DNA of 35,432 nucleotides, from NCBI RefSeq assembly GCF_000786205.1, contig NZ_JROH01000038.1, positions 1 through 35,432 on the forward strand. Reading direction: 5' to 3'. Below the pieces are notes generated by a model. That model ran no database searches, was not told where the DNA came from, and saw nothing but the letters and a program-made list of their open reading frames with translations. Positions within the stretch are counted from its first letter, which is position 1; every line of letters begins with the position of its first letter. A program made the position numbers and the translations under genes. This document shows, one piece after another, positions 1 through 8,515 of this stretch. This stretch comes from Sphingomonas sp. 37zxx. Lineage in GTDB: Bacteria; Pseudomonadota; Alphaproteobacteria; Sphingomonadales; Sphingomonadaceae.

Positions 1-2
1 AG

Positions 3-2270
3 ATCATCAGCATCGCCCCGCGATCGCTGGGTGAGTTGTTCCGCAACATTCCCGGTATTCGCGTGAATGCCAGCACGGGCGAAGTTGGCAACAGCTATAC
101 CGTCCGCGGCCTGCCGCTGGTCAACGATGGCAGCAAATATATCCAGATCCAGGAAGACGGCTTGCCGATCCTGGAATTCGGCGACCTGCTGTCGCTGACT
201 CCGGACACCTTTGTGCGCGCAGACCTCAATGTAGCCCAGGTCGAATCGATTCGCGGCGGCTCTGCCTCGACCTTCGCATCGAACGCGCCGGGCGGCGTCA
301 TCAACCTGATCTCCAAGACCGGCGAGGTCGAGGGCGGATCGGTGATCGCCACCATCGGCATCGACTTCGAAAGCTATCGTACCGATTTCGACTACGGAGC
401 GCGTCTGGGCGATGGCTGGCGCTTCCACGTCGGCGGGTTCTATCGTGAAGGCGAAGGCCCCCGCGAAACCGGCATGAACTCCATGCGCGGTGGCCAGGTG
501 AAGTTCAACGTCACCAAGCAGTTCAGCGGCGGCTACATCCGCGTCTACGGTAAATTGCTCGACGACCGCACCCCGAGCTTCATGAATGCGCCGCTGCTGG
601 TGACCGGGACGAATGAAAAACCGAACTTCGTCGACCCCCGCGGCACCGACATCCGGTCATCGTCGATATGGTCCACCCGCCTTCCCGGTTCGCTCTGGCT
701 TGGGGCCTCGGGTGCGCCTACTCAGGGTGATCTCGGCCAGGGCACGCACGCCAAGTCCAAGGCATTGGGCTTCGATGGGCAGTTCAACTTGGGCGAATGG
801 TCGATCACCAACCGTTTCCGCTATGCCGACCAATCGATGCGCAGCATCGTCTTGTTCCCATCGGCAGCAGCACCTGCCGCAGCTTTCGCAACCCCATTCG
901 GCGGCCCGGGCGCACGGCTTAGCTATGCGGCAGGCGCACGCGCCGGTCAGGCATTTGATCCGAGCGGCAACGGCCTGCTGACCCTTTCGTTCGTTGCAGA
1001 TTCCATCGTCCCCGATGTCAGCAACATGACCAACGACCTGCGTCTCAGCCGGGTGTGGAAAGTCGGCGGCGGCGATTTCACCACCACCGCCGGTCTCTAT
1101 CGTTCGAGCCAGCAATATGTATCGGAAATCGGTTTCACGACCTTGTTCCAAGACGCGGTCGGCGGCGGCCAGTCGGTTCCGCTCAACCTGGCTACCGCAA
1201 CTGGAATTCCAATCACGGATGGCGGCGTTCTGATCTATGGTCTTCCAGGCGGCAGCGGGACCACCAAGAACACGGATCTGAACTATCAGGTCACGGCTCC
1301 GTTCGGATCGTTCAACTTTGCTCAGGGCAAGTTCGCCATCGGCGGTTCGGTGCGCTGGGATAACATCCGGGTGCGCGGCAACATTATGAACGACAGAGGG
1401 GCCAAGCCGTTTGACATCAATGGCAACGGGTCGCTCTCAATCCCCGAAAGCCAGGTCACCTTTATCCCGGTTGGCGTGACCTTCCCTGTGAACTATAACC
1501 ACGACTATCTATCCTATTCTCTCAGCGCCAACTATCGCGTGTCGGAACCGTTTGCGGTCTTCGCCCGGTATAGCCGGGGCGGACGCGCCGGGGCAGACAA
1601 GATCCTGTTCACGCCTGCGGTCAGCACCGCTACCGGCGCACTGCTCGACAGTGCTGCAGGTCACGACACGCTGCGCCAGGCTGAAATCGGACTGAAGTAC
1701 CGCAAGGACGGCATCGTGCTGAACCTGACAGGCTTCTATGCGCTTACCGACGAGACGAATGCTCAGATCACGACCAATCCGGCGACCGGCCTTGCCCAGT
1801 TGGCAGCGGTTGCCCGTTCATACATGGCCTATGGGCTTGAGTTCGAGGGCGGCATCCGTCGTGGTCCGTTCAGCCTCACCGCCCACGCAACCTATACCGA
1901 AGCGCAAATCGACGCGGCGGAAAACCCGGCCCTGGTCGGCAACATTCCGCGCGGCCAGCCCAAGCTGCTGTGGGGCCTGCGTCCGCAGTACGACACCGAG
2001 CAGTTCTCGGTGGGGGCCAACATCATTGGCACCACAGGAAGCTTTGCCCAGGACGTCAACCAGCTGCGTCTGCCCGCGTTTACCACGGTGGGGGCATTTG
2101 CCCAGTTCCGTCCGATGGAACGGGTCGAACTGAGCGTGAACGCCAGCAACCTGCTGAACGAACGTGCCATCACCGCCGTGACCGAAGGCGCGATCCCAGC
2201 ATCGGGCGTGGTTATGGCCCGCACCATGTATGGCCGCACCGTCACAACATCGGCGCGTTTCTTCTTCTAA
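3..2270 (+). CDS. TonB-dependent outer-membrane receptor, 5'-truncated by the window edge
   Basis: The reading frame is already open at base 3 (IISIAPRSLGELFRNIPG) and no start codon is visible, so the signal peptide, TonB box and first part of the plug are missing. What remains (about 755 residues) is the plug domain, with RGLP and the GGSAS-FASNAPGGVINLISK segment typical of TonB-dependent receptor plugs, followed by a long beta-barrel ending in aromatic Phe residues (ARFFF), the usual outer-membrane assembly signal. Such receptors import a scarce ligand (iron chelate, sugar, vitamin) using TonB-ExbBD energy. The ligand cannot be read from the sequence. The protein is closely similar over its whole length to the next gene, so the pair looks like a tandem duplication. 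A strong hairpin terminator follows 15 bases after the stop. Confidence 0.93.
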   Translation: MISIAPRSLGELFRNIPGIRVNASTGEVGNSYTVRGLPLVNDGSKYIQIQEDGLPILEFGDLLSLTPDTFVRADLNVAQVESIRGGSASTFASNAPGGVINLISKTGEVEGGSVIATIGIDFESYRTDFDYGARLGDGWRFHVGGFYREGEGPRETGMNSMRGGQVKFNVTKQFSGGYIRVYGKLLDDRTPSFMNAPLLVTGTNEKPNFVDPRGTDIRSSSIWSTRLPGSLWLGASGAPTQGDLGQGTHAKSKALGFDGQFNLGEWSITNRFRYADQSMRSIVLFPSAAAPAAAFATPFGGPGARLSYAAGARAGQAFDPSGNGLLTLSFVADSIVPDVSNMTNDLRLSRVWKVGGGDFTTTAGLYRSSQQYVSEIGFTTLFQDAVGGGQSVPLNLATATGIPITDGGVLIYGLPGGSGTTKNTDLNYQVTAPFGSFNFAQGKFAIGGSVRWDNIRVRGNIMNDRGAKPFDINGNGSLSIPESQVTFIPVGVTFPVNYNHDYLSYSLSANYRVSEPFAVFARYSRGGRAGADKILFTPAVSTATGALLDSAAGHDTLRQAEIGLKYRKDGIVLNLTGFYALTDETNAQITTNPATGLAQLAAVARSYMAYGLEFEGGIRRGPFSLTAHATYTEAQIDAAENPALVGNIPRGQPKLLWGLRPQYDTEQFSVGANIIGTTGSFAQDVNQLRLPAFTTVGAFAQFRPMERVELSVNASNLLNERAITAVTEGAIPASGVVMARTMYGRTVTTSARFFF

Positions 2271-2285
2271 AACACCAAGCGGCGG

Positions 2286-2322
2286 CATCGCGGCTGCGCC
2301 AACACCTGGCGCAGCCGCGATG
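2286..2322 (+). terminator. Rho-independent-type terminator after the first receptor
   Basis: A perfect 16-bp inverted repeat (2286-2301 and 2307-2322) with a 5-base loop begins 15 bases after the stop codon. It is very GC-rich. A short mixed T tract (TCGGTTTC) follows rather than a pure T run. It should separate transcription of the two receptor genes. Confidence 0.8.
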
Positions 2323-2628
2323 TCGGTTTCGGCTGATAGTGCACCCATTCAACAGCTTGGCACGACGTAATGCGGCCCAGTCCAAGTCGCCATACCCTGT
2401 GGCAACTACGCAATTCTCACATGTAAAGATGGTAAATGTCACTTTAAATAATAGATTAAGCAGACATAATCGCAGTTCTCCGATAGTCGTTCTACTATAT
2501 AACGAACCATGGCACTGTTGCAGATTTGTCGAACTTTGCACTGTTTAAAGGAAAAATAGCGCATCCGCGCCGTCGGTTCCTCCTCCCTCCTATAAATGCC
2601 TCATACGTCATGGTGATGAGGCTTGAAA
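2323..2628. other. AT-rich intergenic region upstream of the second receptor
   Basis: No gene is supported here. The stretch from about 2400 to 2560 is clearly richer in A/T than the surrounding coding DNA and must carry the promoter of the second receptor, but I cannot choose one -35/-10 pair with confidence. It holds GCACTGTT twice (2512-2519 and 2538-2545). The first copy is part of GGCACTGTTGCAGA (2511-2524), which resembles the terminal inverted repeat of IS6-family elements. No transposase lies beside it. Confidence 0.5.
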
Positions 2629-5118
2629 ATGAACCGTCGGACTTTTGGTTTTACCCACTACGCATCGGCCATCGCGATCGCCGCTGGCAGTTTCGTCGCA
2701 CCCGCCTCTGCCCAAGAAACCGAGCCGGTTACCGCGTGGGAGGCAAGCCGCACCGTCGATGATGGGGACATGGTCACCACCGGTGTCGCACGCGGACGCG
2801 ATCGTCTGAACAGCGCAACCTCGACCAGCGCGATCAAGGAAAACGAGATCATCCGTCTCGCCCCGCGCTCGCTGGCCGAATTGTTCCGCAACATTCCCGG
2901 CATCCGCGTCGAAGCAGGGGCCGGTGAATCGCAGAACAACTACACCGTGCGCGGCCTGCCAATGGTCAACGGCGCCAGCAAGTACATCCAGATCCAGGAA
3001 GACGGCCTGCCCGTCATGGAGTTTGGCGACCTGATGCGCCTGACGCCCGACCTCTTCGTGCGCGCTGACTTCAATGTCGGCCAGGTTGAATCCATCCGTG
3101 GCGGCTCGGCTTCCACCTTCGCATCCAACGCCCCCGGCGGCGTGATCAACCTGATTTCCAAGACCGGTGAGGTCGAGGGCGGATCGGTGATGGGCACCAT
3201 CGGCGTCGACTTTCAAAGCTATCGCACCGATTTCGATTATGGTGGGCAGCTTGGCAATGGCTGGCGTTTCCATGTCGGCGGTTTCTACCGCGAGGGCGAA
3301 GGCGTGCGTGAAACCGGGTTTAACGCCATGCGCGGCGGCCAGGTGAAGATGAACGTCACCAAGCAGTTCAATGGCGGTTACATCCGCGTCTATGCCAAGC
3401 TGCTCGACGATCAGGTTCCCGCCTTTACCGGTATGCCGCTGCTGATCACTGGCACCAACGACAATCCGTCGTTCGCCGATCCGCGTGGTGCCGACAGCCG
3501 CATCGATTCGATGCTGTCGCCCAGTTTGCCCGTCGTCCTTACGCTGGGCTCGTCGGGGGCCGCGCGGCGCAGGAACTTCACGAACGGTGTAGAGGTTCAG
3601 GCCAAGTCGCTGGGCTTTGACGCGCAATTCGGCCTGGGCGAATGGTCGGTCACCAACCGCTTCCGCTATACCGACCAGTCTGCACGCAATACGACCCTGA
3701 TACCGTCGGGTGCGGCACCTGCCGGTCAGTTTGCGACCCGCTTTGGTGGCGCTGGCGCTGGCTTCAGCTATGCAGCGGGGCCGCGCGCAGGACAGCCGTT
3801 CAATACCGCAGACGGCAACGGTCTGGTTTCCTTGTCCTTCTATTCCGACAATGATGCCCCCGATGTCAGCAATATGACCAACGATCTGCGCCTCAGCCGC
3901 GTTTGGAATATGGGCGGTGGCGATCTGACGACGACGGCGGGCCTTTATCGGTCGAACCAGAAGTTCGTTTCAGAAATCGGCTTTGCGACCTTCTTTCAGG
4001 ATGTCGTGGGAGGTGGCGAGGCGGTGCCGCTCAACCTTAGGAATGCAGCCGGTGCGCTGCTGACCGAAGGCGGTTACCGCAACTATGGCGGCCCCGGTGC
4101 TTCGGGCAACATCCGCGACAACAATGTGACCTACCAGACGACGGCGCCCTTTGCCTCGGTCAACTTCTCAAAGGGCAAGATCGCCGTGGGTGGTTCGGTT
4201 CGCTGGGACAACAGCCGTGCAAGCGGTAACATCATGAACGACCCTGGCGTGCGGCAGTTCGACATGAACAGCGACGGCATCATTTCGGCGCCTGAAAGGC
4301 TGGTGGCGTTCGTTCCGGTGGGTGTGACCCAGCCGGTTAACTACCGCCACGATTATCTGTCATATTCGGCTAGCGTGAACTATCGCATTGCAGAGCCATT
4401 TGCCATGTTCGCCCGCTACAGCCTGGGTGGAAGAGCCGCGGCGGACAAGATCCTGTTCACCGCCGCGCTCAGCCCGACAACCGGCGCGCTGCTCGACAGC
4501 AGCGCTGGCGACGACAGCGTGCGTCAGGCCGAAATCGGGCTCAAGTTCCGCAAGAACGGTATCACGCTGAACCTGACTGGCTTCCACGCCAAGACCGATG
4601 ACACCAACTCACAGATCCGCACGAACCCTACCACCGGCGTGCTTGAGCTTGGCTCGGTCACGCGCGCTTACGAAGCCTATGGGGTTGAGTTTGAGGGCGG
4701 CTTCCGTCGTGGTCCGTTCAGCGTCATGGCGCATGCCACGTACACCGAAGCCGAGATCAGCAGCGCTGAGAACCCGGCGCTGGAAGGTAACATCCCGCGC
4801 AATCAGCCCAAGCTGCTGTTCGGCTTGACGCCGCAGTTCGACACCGACACCTTCACGGTTGGTGCCAATGTCATCGGCGTCACCGACAGCTTCAGCCAGG
4901 ACGTTAACCTGCTGCGGATGCCAGGCTACACCACTGTTGGCCTGTTTGCGCAGGTTCGGCCGATGGAGCGCGTCGAACTTAGCATCAATGCCAACAACGC
5001 GCTGAACGAGCGTGCGATCACGGGCATCTCGGAAGGGGCCGTGCCAGCATCGGGCGTCGTCATAGCACGGCCGCTTTTTGGTCGCTCGGTCTCTACATCG
5101 CTGCGCTTCTTCTTCTAA
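2629..5118 (+). CDS. TonB-dependent outer-membrane receptor
   Basis: 829 residues. The ATG at 2629 is chosen over an in-frame TTG at 2623 because it gives MNRRTFGF followed by a hydrophobic stretch and an AxA-type signal-peptidase site (PASAQE). After cleavage a possible TonB box (DMVTTGVA) lies near residue 50. The plug follows (RGLPMVNG, GGSASTFASNAPGGVINLIS) at about residues 75-190, then the beta-barrel to the C-terminus, which ends in LRFFF. It imports an unidentified ligand across the outer membrane. It is a close paralogue of the preceding truncated gene, with near-identical nucleotide blocks. No regulator, inner-membrane transporter or riboswitch lies beside it, and nothing links it to the B12 operon 12 kb away. 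Confidence 0.94.
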   Translation: MNRRTFGFTHYASAIAIAAGSFVAPASAQETEPVTAWEASRTVDDGDMVTTGVARGRDRLNSATSTSAIKENEIIRLAPRSLAELFRNIPGIRVEAGAGESQNNYTVRGLPMVNGASKYIQIQEDGLPVMEFGDLMRLTPDLFVRADFNVGQVESIRGGSASTFASNAPGGVINLISKTGEVEGGSVMGTIGVDFQSYRTDFDYGGQLGNGWRFHVGGFYREGEGVRETGFNAMRGGQVKMNVTKQFNGGYIRVYAKLLDDQVPAFTGMPLLITGTNDNPSFADPRGADSRIDSMLSPSLPVVLTLGSSGAARRRNFTNGVEVQAKSLGFDAQFGLGEWSVTNRFRYTDQSARNTTLIPSGAAPAGQFATRFGGAGAGFSYAAGPRAGQPFNTADGNGLVSLSFYSDNDAPDVSNMTNDLRLSRVWNMGGGDLTTTAGLYRSNQKFVSEIGFATFFQDVVGGGEAVPLNLRNAAGALLTEGGYRNYGGPGASGNIRDNNVTYQTTAPFASVNFSKGKIAVGGSVRWDNSRASGNIMNDPGVRQFDMNSDGIISAPERLVAFVPVGVTQPVNYRHDYLSYSASVNYRIAEPFAMFARYSLGGRAAADKILFTAALSPTTGALLDSSAGDDSVRQAEIGLKFRKNGITLNLTGFHAKTDDTNSQIRTNPTTGVLELGSVTRAYEAYGVEFEGGFRRGPFSVMAHATYTEAEISSAENPALEGNIPRNQPKLLFGLTPQFDTDTFTVGANVIGVTDSFSQDVNLLRMPGYTTVGLFAQVRPMERVELSINANNALNERAITGISEGAVPASGVVIARPLFGRSVSTSLRFFF

Positions 5119-5142
5119 CGCCGACCTACCACGTACCACGCC

Positions 5143-5176
5143 ATCCCGGTCGCGCCCCAAACGGCGCGGCCGGGAT
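5143..5176 (+). terminator. Hairpin terminator after the second receptor
   Basis: A 14-bp GC-rich inverted repeat (5143-5156 and 5163-5176) with one G-T wobble and a 6-base loop, starting 24 bases after the stop. TGTCGTTT follows immediately, itself the first half of a second small palindrome at 5177-5193. Confidence 0.75.
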
Positions 5177-5226
5177 TGTCGTTTGAAACGACAGCAACGT
5201 GGCGCTGACCGGCCTGCCGCGGTCAG
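5177..5226. repeat. Two further small inverted repeats, possible tRNA terminator
   Basis: TGTCGTTT-G-AAACGACA (5177-5193) is a perfect palindrome around one base. CTGACCG/CGGTCAG (5205-5211 and 5220-5226) is a 7-bp stem with an 8-base loop. Both lie between the receptor terminator and the 3' end of the minus-strand tRNA, so they could stop tRNA transcription coming the other way. Neither has a clear T run. Confidence 0.35.
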
Positions 5227-5292
5227 GGCTATGCGAGGAACGCGGAAAAATCACCCTGATCCCGCGATTGCGCGCCGGCCCGAAACGGGCGG

Positions 5293-5382
<90 letters not shown>

Positions 5383-5399
5383 GCATGCCGTGCTCAGCG

Positions 5400-5427
5400 A
5401 TTACACAGGTCGGCGGGTTTTCTGCAA
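5400..5427 (-). promoter_or_regulatory. Promoter of tRNA-Ser
   Basis: Read on the minus strand: TTGCAG (5427-5422), a 16-base spacer, then TGTAAT (5405-5400), a 5/6 match to the -10 consensus. Initiation about 7 bases on would fall roughly 10 bases before the tRNA 5' end. Inferred from pattern and position only. Confidence 0.55.
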
Positions 5428-5515
5428 GCCTCCTGACGCCAAGGGGTTCCTGCGGCGGGTAAGAATGTGCCAATAGTCGGCACCACGGCCGGCGGGGGCC
5501 GGGTGGAGCTTGGTA

Positions 5516-6544
5516 ATGCGTATTTTGGGTTCGATCCTTTTGGCCGGTCTGGCGCTTGGCGGTGGGGGCGGCGGCGCGGCGGCGCAGGATGATGCCGGTT
5601 TCCAGACCTATCTCGCCACCGTGCGGACCAAGGCGATCCGCGACGGCGTGAGCGAGCGGACGCTGAACGCGGTATTGCCGACGCTGACGGTCAATCCGCG
5701 CGTGATCGATCTGGATCGCAGCCAGCCGGGCAGTTCCAGCCCCAATGCCCCCATCTCCAATTTCGCGCCCTATCGCGCACGGCATGTCGATGCGGCTCGG
5801 ATCGGGCGCGGGCGATCGGCTTATCAGGGCAATCTGAGCCGACTGCGAGAGATTGAGCGGCGCTTTGGGGTGCCTGGGCCGATCCTGATCGCGATCTGGG
5901 GGCATGAAACCAATTATGGCGGCTATACCGGCGATTTCGATCTGCCGCGCTCGCTGGCGACGCTTGCCTATGAAGGACGCCGCCGTTCGCTGTTTGAAGG
6001 TGAGTTCATCGCGCTGCTGAAGATCATCGATCGCGGCGTCGCGCGCGAACAGCTCAAAGGGAGCTGGGCCGGCGCGATGGGCTATCCGCAATTTCTGCCG
6101 TCGGTCTATCTGCGGCTGGCGGTCGATGGCGATGGCGATGGCAAGGCCAATATCTGGTCGAACGAGGCCGACGCGCTGGCATCGATCGGCAATTACCTGT
6201 CCAACGCCGGCTGGCGGCGCGGCCAGCCCTGGGGCGTTGCGGTGAACGTGCCCGCCGGCCTTGCGCGCGCGCCGCTCGAAACCCGCACCGTCTCGCCGCG
6301 CTGCCCCCGCGTGTTCGACCGGCACACCCAATGGCGAACCATCGCCGAATGGCGCGCCCTCGGCCTGACGCCGCAAGGCTCGGTGCTGCCCACCGACGAT
6401 GTGCTGGCAACATTGCTCGAGCCAGATGGGCAGGGGCGCACCGCTTATCTGTTGACCAGTAATTATCGGGTTATCCTCGATTATAATTGCTCCAATTTCT
6501 ATGCTCTTTCGGTGGGGTTGCTGGCCGATGAAGTTTCGCGCTGA
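5516..6544 (+). CDS. mltB: Lytic murein transglycosylase, MltB/SLT_2 type
   Basis: 342 residues. The ATG at 5516 is preferred because GGTGGAG lies 7 bases upstream and the product opens with a signal peptide ending AAAQD near residue 24. It cleaves the MurNAc-GlcNAc bond of peptidoglycan to form anhydro-muropeptides, acting in the periplasm. The catalytic glutamate is very probably Glu131 in the WGHETNYGG motif. Further family landmarks are AMGYPQFLPSVY, a DGDGDGKANIW segment and DALASIGNYL. The sequence has no lipobox, so it looks soluble rather than a lipoprotein. Its stop lies inside the next gene (17-base overlap), and it begins a run with a SPOR-domain protein and a D,D-carboxypeptidase, consistent with joint cell-wall remodelling. 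Confidence 0.92.
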   Translation: MRILGSILLAGLALGGGGGGAAAQDDAGFQTYLATVRTKAIRDGVSERTLNAVLPTLTVNPRVIDLDRSQPGSSSPNAPISNFAPYRARHVDAARIGRGRSAYQGNLSRLREIERRFGVPGPILIAIWGHETNYGGYTGDFDLPRSLATLAYEGRRRSLFEGEFIALLKIIDRGVAREQLKGSWAGAMGYPQFLPSVYLRLAVDGDGDGKANIWSNEADALASIGNYLSNAGWRRGQPWGVAVNVPAGLARAPLETRTVSPRCPRVFDRHTQWRTIAEWRALGLTPQGSVLPTDDVLATLLEPDGQGRTAYLLTSNYRVILDYNCSNFYALSVGLLADEVSR

Positions 6545-7322
6545 ACTGTTGATCGTCGGCTTGCTGGCGGCCGCTGGCACCGCCGCGGCGCAGGAAGCGC
6601 CGCCGGCCGAAGTCACGAGCGCCGCCGGGCCGCTCGGCACCTCGGGCGCGACCAAGCGCTATGACGCAGTTGGCCGCGCCGCCCTTGCCGACACGCTCGA
6701 AAGCCCGATCGGTGCCGGCCATGCGACGTTGCCGGTCGGCAGCGTTGCCGAGGTGACGGCGCTCGATACCGGACGAACGATATTGGTGCCGGTCACGGCG
6801 CGCGTGCCTGCCGCCACCGGACAAGTCATCGCGCTGGCACCCGGCGCGCTCTCCGCGCTCGGGGTGCAGGCGCAGGCGGGTGTCCGGGTTCGAAGCGTCA
6901 CGCCGTCGCCGCAGGACCAGGCGGCGTTGCTTGACGGACGGCCAGGCTTGCCCCGGCTCGATGCGCCCCCGGTGCTTTTGGTCGGCCTTCGCAAGCAACT
7001 CGCGGCGGAAGCGCCGGTCGCGCCACCCGCTACGGTGCCGCCTGTTACGGTCGCGGTGCCGCCAAGACCAACGCCAGCACCCAAACCCGCCCCGCCGGCA
7101 AAGCCTCCGGCAACCGGCGACTGGTTCGTCCAGGTCGCCGCCTTGTCCAGCGAGCCGCGGGCAAAGGCACTTGCCAGCCAGCTTGGCGGCAGGACAAATG
7201 CCGCCGGGCGCTTCTGGCGGGTCCAGCTCGGGCCGTTCCCCGATGCCGCCGCCGCCAGTTCCGCCCGCACGCGGGTGGCCGAAAGCGGCTATCCCGACGC
7301 CACCGTCTTTCGATCGAAATGA
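6528..7322 (+). CDS. rlpA: RlpA-like protein with degenerate DPBB domain and SPOR domain
   Basis: 264 residues. The ATG at 6528 starts a signal peptide (MKFRAELLIVGLLAAAGTAAAQ). Residues about 40-115 align by eye with the double-psi beta-barrel of RlpA septal-ring transglycosylases: GHATLPVGSVAEV matches the family's HKTLPFGTRVRV, keeping His65, and TALDTGRT matches TNLDNGRS. However, the active-site segment NDRGP reads TARVP, so the catalytic Asp is replaced by Ala91. A Pro/Ala-rich linker (about 165-192) leads to a C-terminal SPOR domain (about 193-262, starting GDWFVQVAAL), which binds denuded glycan at division sites. It overlaps the MltB-type gene by 17 bases. It is probably a septal glycan-binding protein with reduced or no transglycosylase activity. 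Confidence 0.82.
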   Translation: MKFRAELLIVGLLAAAGTAAAQEAPPAEVTSAAGPLGTSGATKRYDAVGRAALADTLESPIGAGHATLPVGSVAEVTALDTGRTILVPVTARVPAATGQVIALAPGALSALGVQAQAGVRVRSVTPSPQDQAALLDGRPGLPRLDAPPVLLVGLRKQLAAEAPVAPPATVPPVTVAVPPRPTPAPKPAPPAKPPATGDWFVQVAALSSEPRAKALASQLGGRTNAAGRFWRVQLGPFPDAAAASSARTRVAESGYPDATVFRSK

Positions 7323-7351
7323 TCCTCAAGCCACCAGGGTTCGTGTTTTCC

Positions 7352-8515
7352 ATGAAGAAACTGCTCGTACTGCCGCCCATCGTCCTCGCGCTGGCGACGC
7401 CTGCCTCGGCGCAGCGCCCGCCCTATGACACGCCGGCACCCGTGGCCTTTATCGAGGATTTGTCGTCGGGTGCGGTGTTGTACGCCAAGGGTGCCGACCG
7501 GCGGATGCCGCCGGCGTCGATGGCCAAGATGATGACCGCCTATGTCATCTTCGACATGCTGAAAAAGGGCGAACTCAAGCTCGACCAGAAATTCCGCGTC
7601 CGCCCCGAAACCTGGGAGCGCTGGCATGGGCCAAAGGCTGGATCGACGATGTTCCTGTCGCCCAACGAGGAAGTGAGCGTCGAAAACCTGCTCTACGGCG
7701 TGGTCGTGCTCTCGGGCAACGATGCCTGCGTGGTGCTGGCCGAAGGGATTGCCGGCACAGAGGCGGCGTTCGCCAACCTGATGAACCAGCGCGCCAGGGC
7801 GATCGGCCTGAGCAACAGCCAGTTCGGCAATTCCAACGGCTGGCCCGATGAAGGCCGCACTTATGTCACCGCGCGTGATCTGGCGACGCTGGCCAAGGTG
7901 ACGATCGAGGAGCATCCCAAGCTCTATAAGAAATTCTACACCCGCCGGGACTTTAGCTGGGGCCAGACGATGGGCGGCAACGCCATCACCCAGGCCAATC
8001 GCGATCCCTTGCTCGGCCGCGTCGATGGTGCCGATGGGCTCAAGACCGGCCATACCGAGGAGGCGGGCTATGGCTTCACCGGATCGGCTGAACAGGGCGG
8101 TCGGCGGCTGGTGATGGTGCTGGCGGGGCTTACCAGCTTCAACCAGCGGATCAGTGAATCGGTGCGCTTCATGGAATGGGGCTTTGGCGCCTGGAAGGCC
8201 CGGCCGATCGTCAAGAAGGGCAAGCGAGTCGAAACCGCCGACGTCCAGTTGGGCGGTGAATCGACCGTCGGCCTGGTCGCGCCGCGTGACCTGACCATCA
8301 CCGTGCCGTCGGGCACCAGCGCGGCGATCACCGCCAAGGTGGTGTATCAGGGACCGATCCAGGCACCGATCGCCGCCGGCCAGCATATCGCCGATCTGGT
8401 CATCACCAGCGCCGACACCGGCGAACAGCGGCTGCCGCTGGTCGCCGAGACTGCGGTCGCCGAAGCGGGCTTCTTCGGGCGGGTATGGGCCGGCCTGATG
8501 TCGCTGTTCGCTTGA
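7352..8515 (+). CDS. D-alanyl-D-alanine carboxypeptidase (PBP5/6 type)
   Basis: 387 residues. The start at 7352 gives MKKLLVLPPIVLALATPASAQ, a clear signal peptide; an in-frame ATG at 7319 is possible but would put ten residues before it. All three penicillin-binding motifs are present: SMAK (Ser56-Lys59), SGN (121-123) and KTG (231-233). A C-terminal beta-rich PBP5_C-type domain covers about residues 280-365. A hydrophobic/aromatic tail (FFGRVWAGLMSLFA) is likely the amphipathic membrane anchor. It trims the terminal D-Ala from peptidoglycan pentapeptides in the periplasm. It follows the RlpA-like gene after 29 bases, and its end overlaps the start of tmk. Confidence 0.95.
   Translation: MKKLLVLPPIVLALATPASAQRPPYDTPAPVAFIEDLSSGAVLYAKGADRRMPPASMAKMMTAYVIFDMLKKGELKLDQKFRVRPETWERWHGPKAGSTMFLSPNEEVSVENLLYGVVVLSGNDACVVLAEGIAGTEAAFANLMNQRARAIGLSNSQFGNSNGWPDEGRTYVTARDLATLAKVTIEEHPKLYKKFYTRRDFSWGQTMGGNAITQANRDPLLGRVDGADGLKTGHTEEAGYGFTGSAEQGGRRLVMVLAGLTSFNQRISESVRFMEWGFGAWKARPIVKKGKRVETADVQLGGESTVGLVAPRDLTITVPSGTSAAITAKVVYQGPIQAPIAAGQHIADLVITSADTGEQRLPLVAETAVAEAGFFGRVWAGLMSLFA

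Noticed and set aside
2608..3627. 339-codon minus-strand frame opposite the second receptor
   Set aside because: Antisense of the signal peptide and plug of a certain gene; no supporting ribosome site or family.
2629..5118. BtuB-type B12 receptor linked to the cob operon
   Set aside because: No cobalamin riboswitch precedes either receptor, they lie 12 kb from the operon, and the sequence gives no ligand-specific feature.
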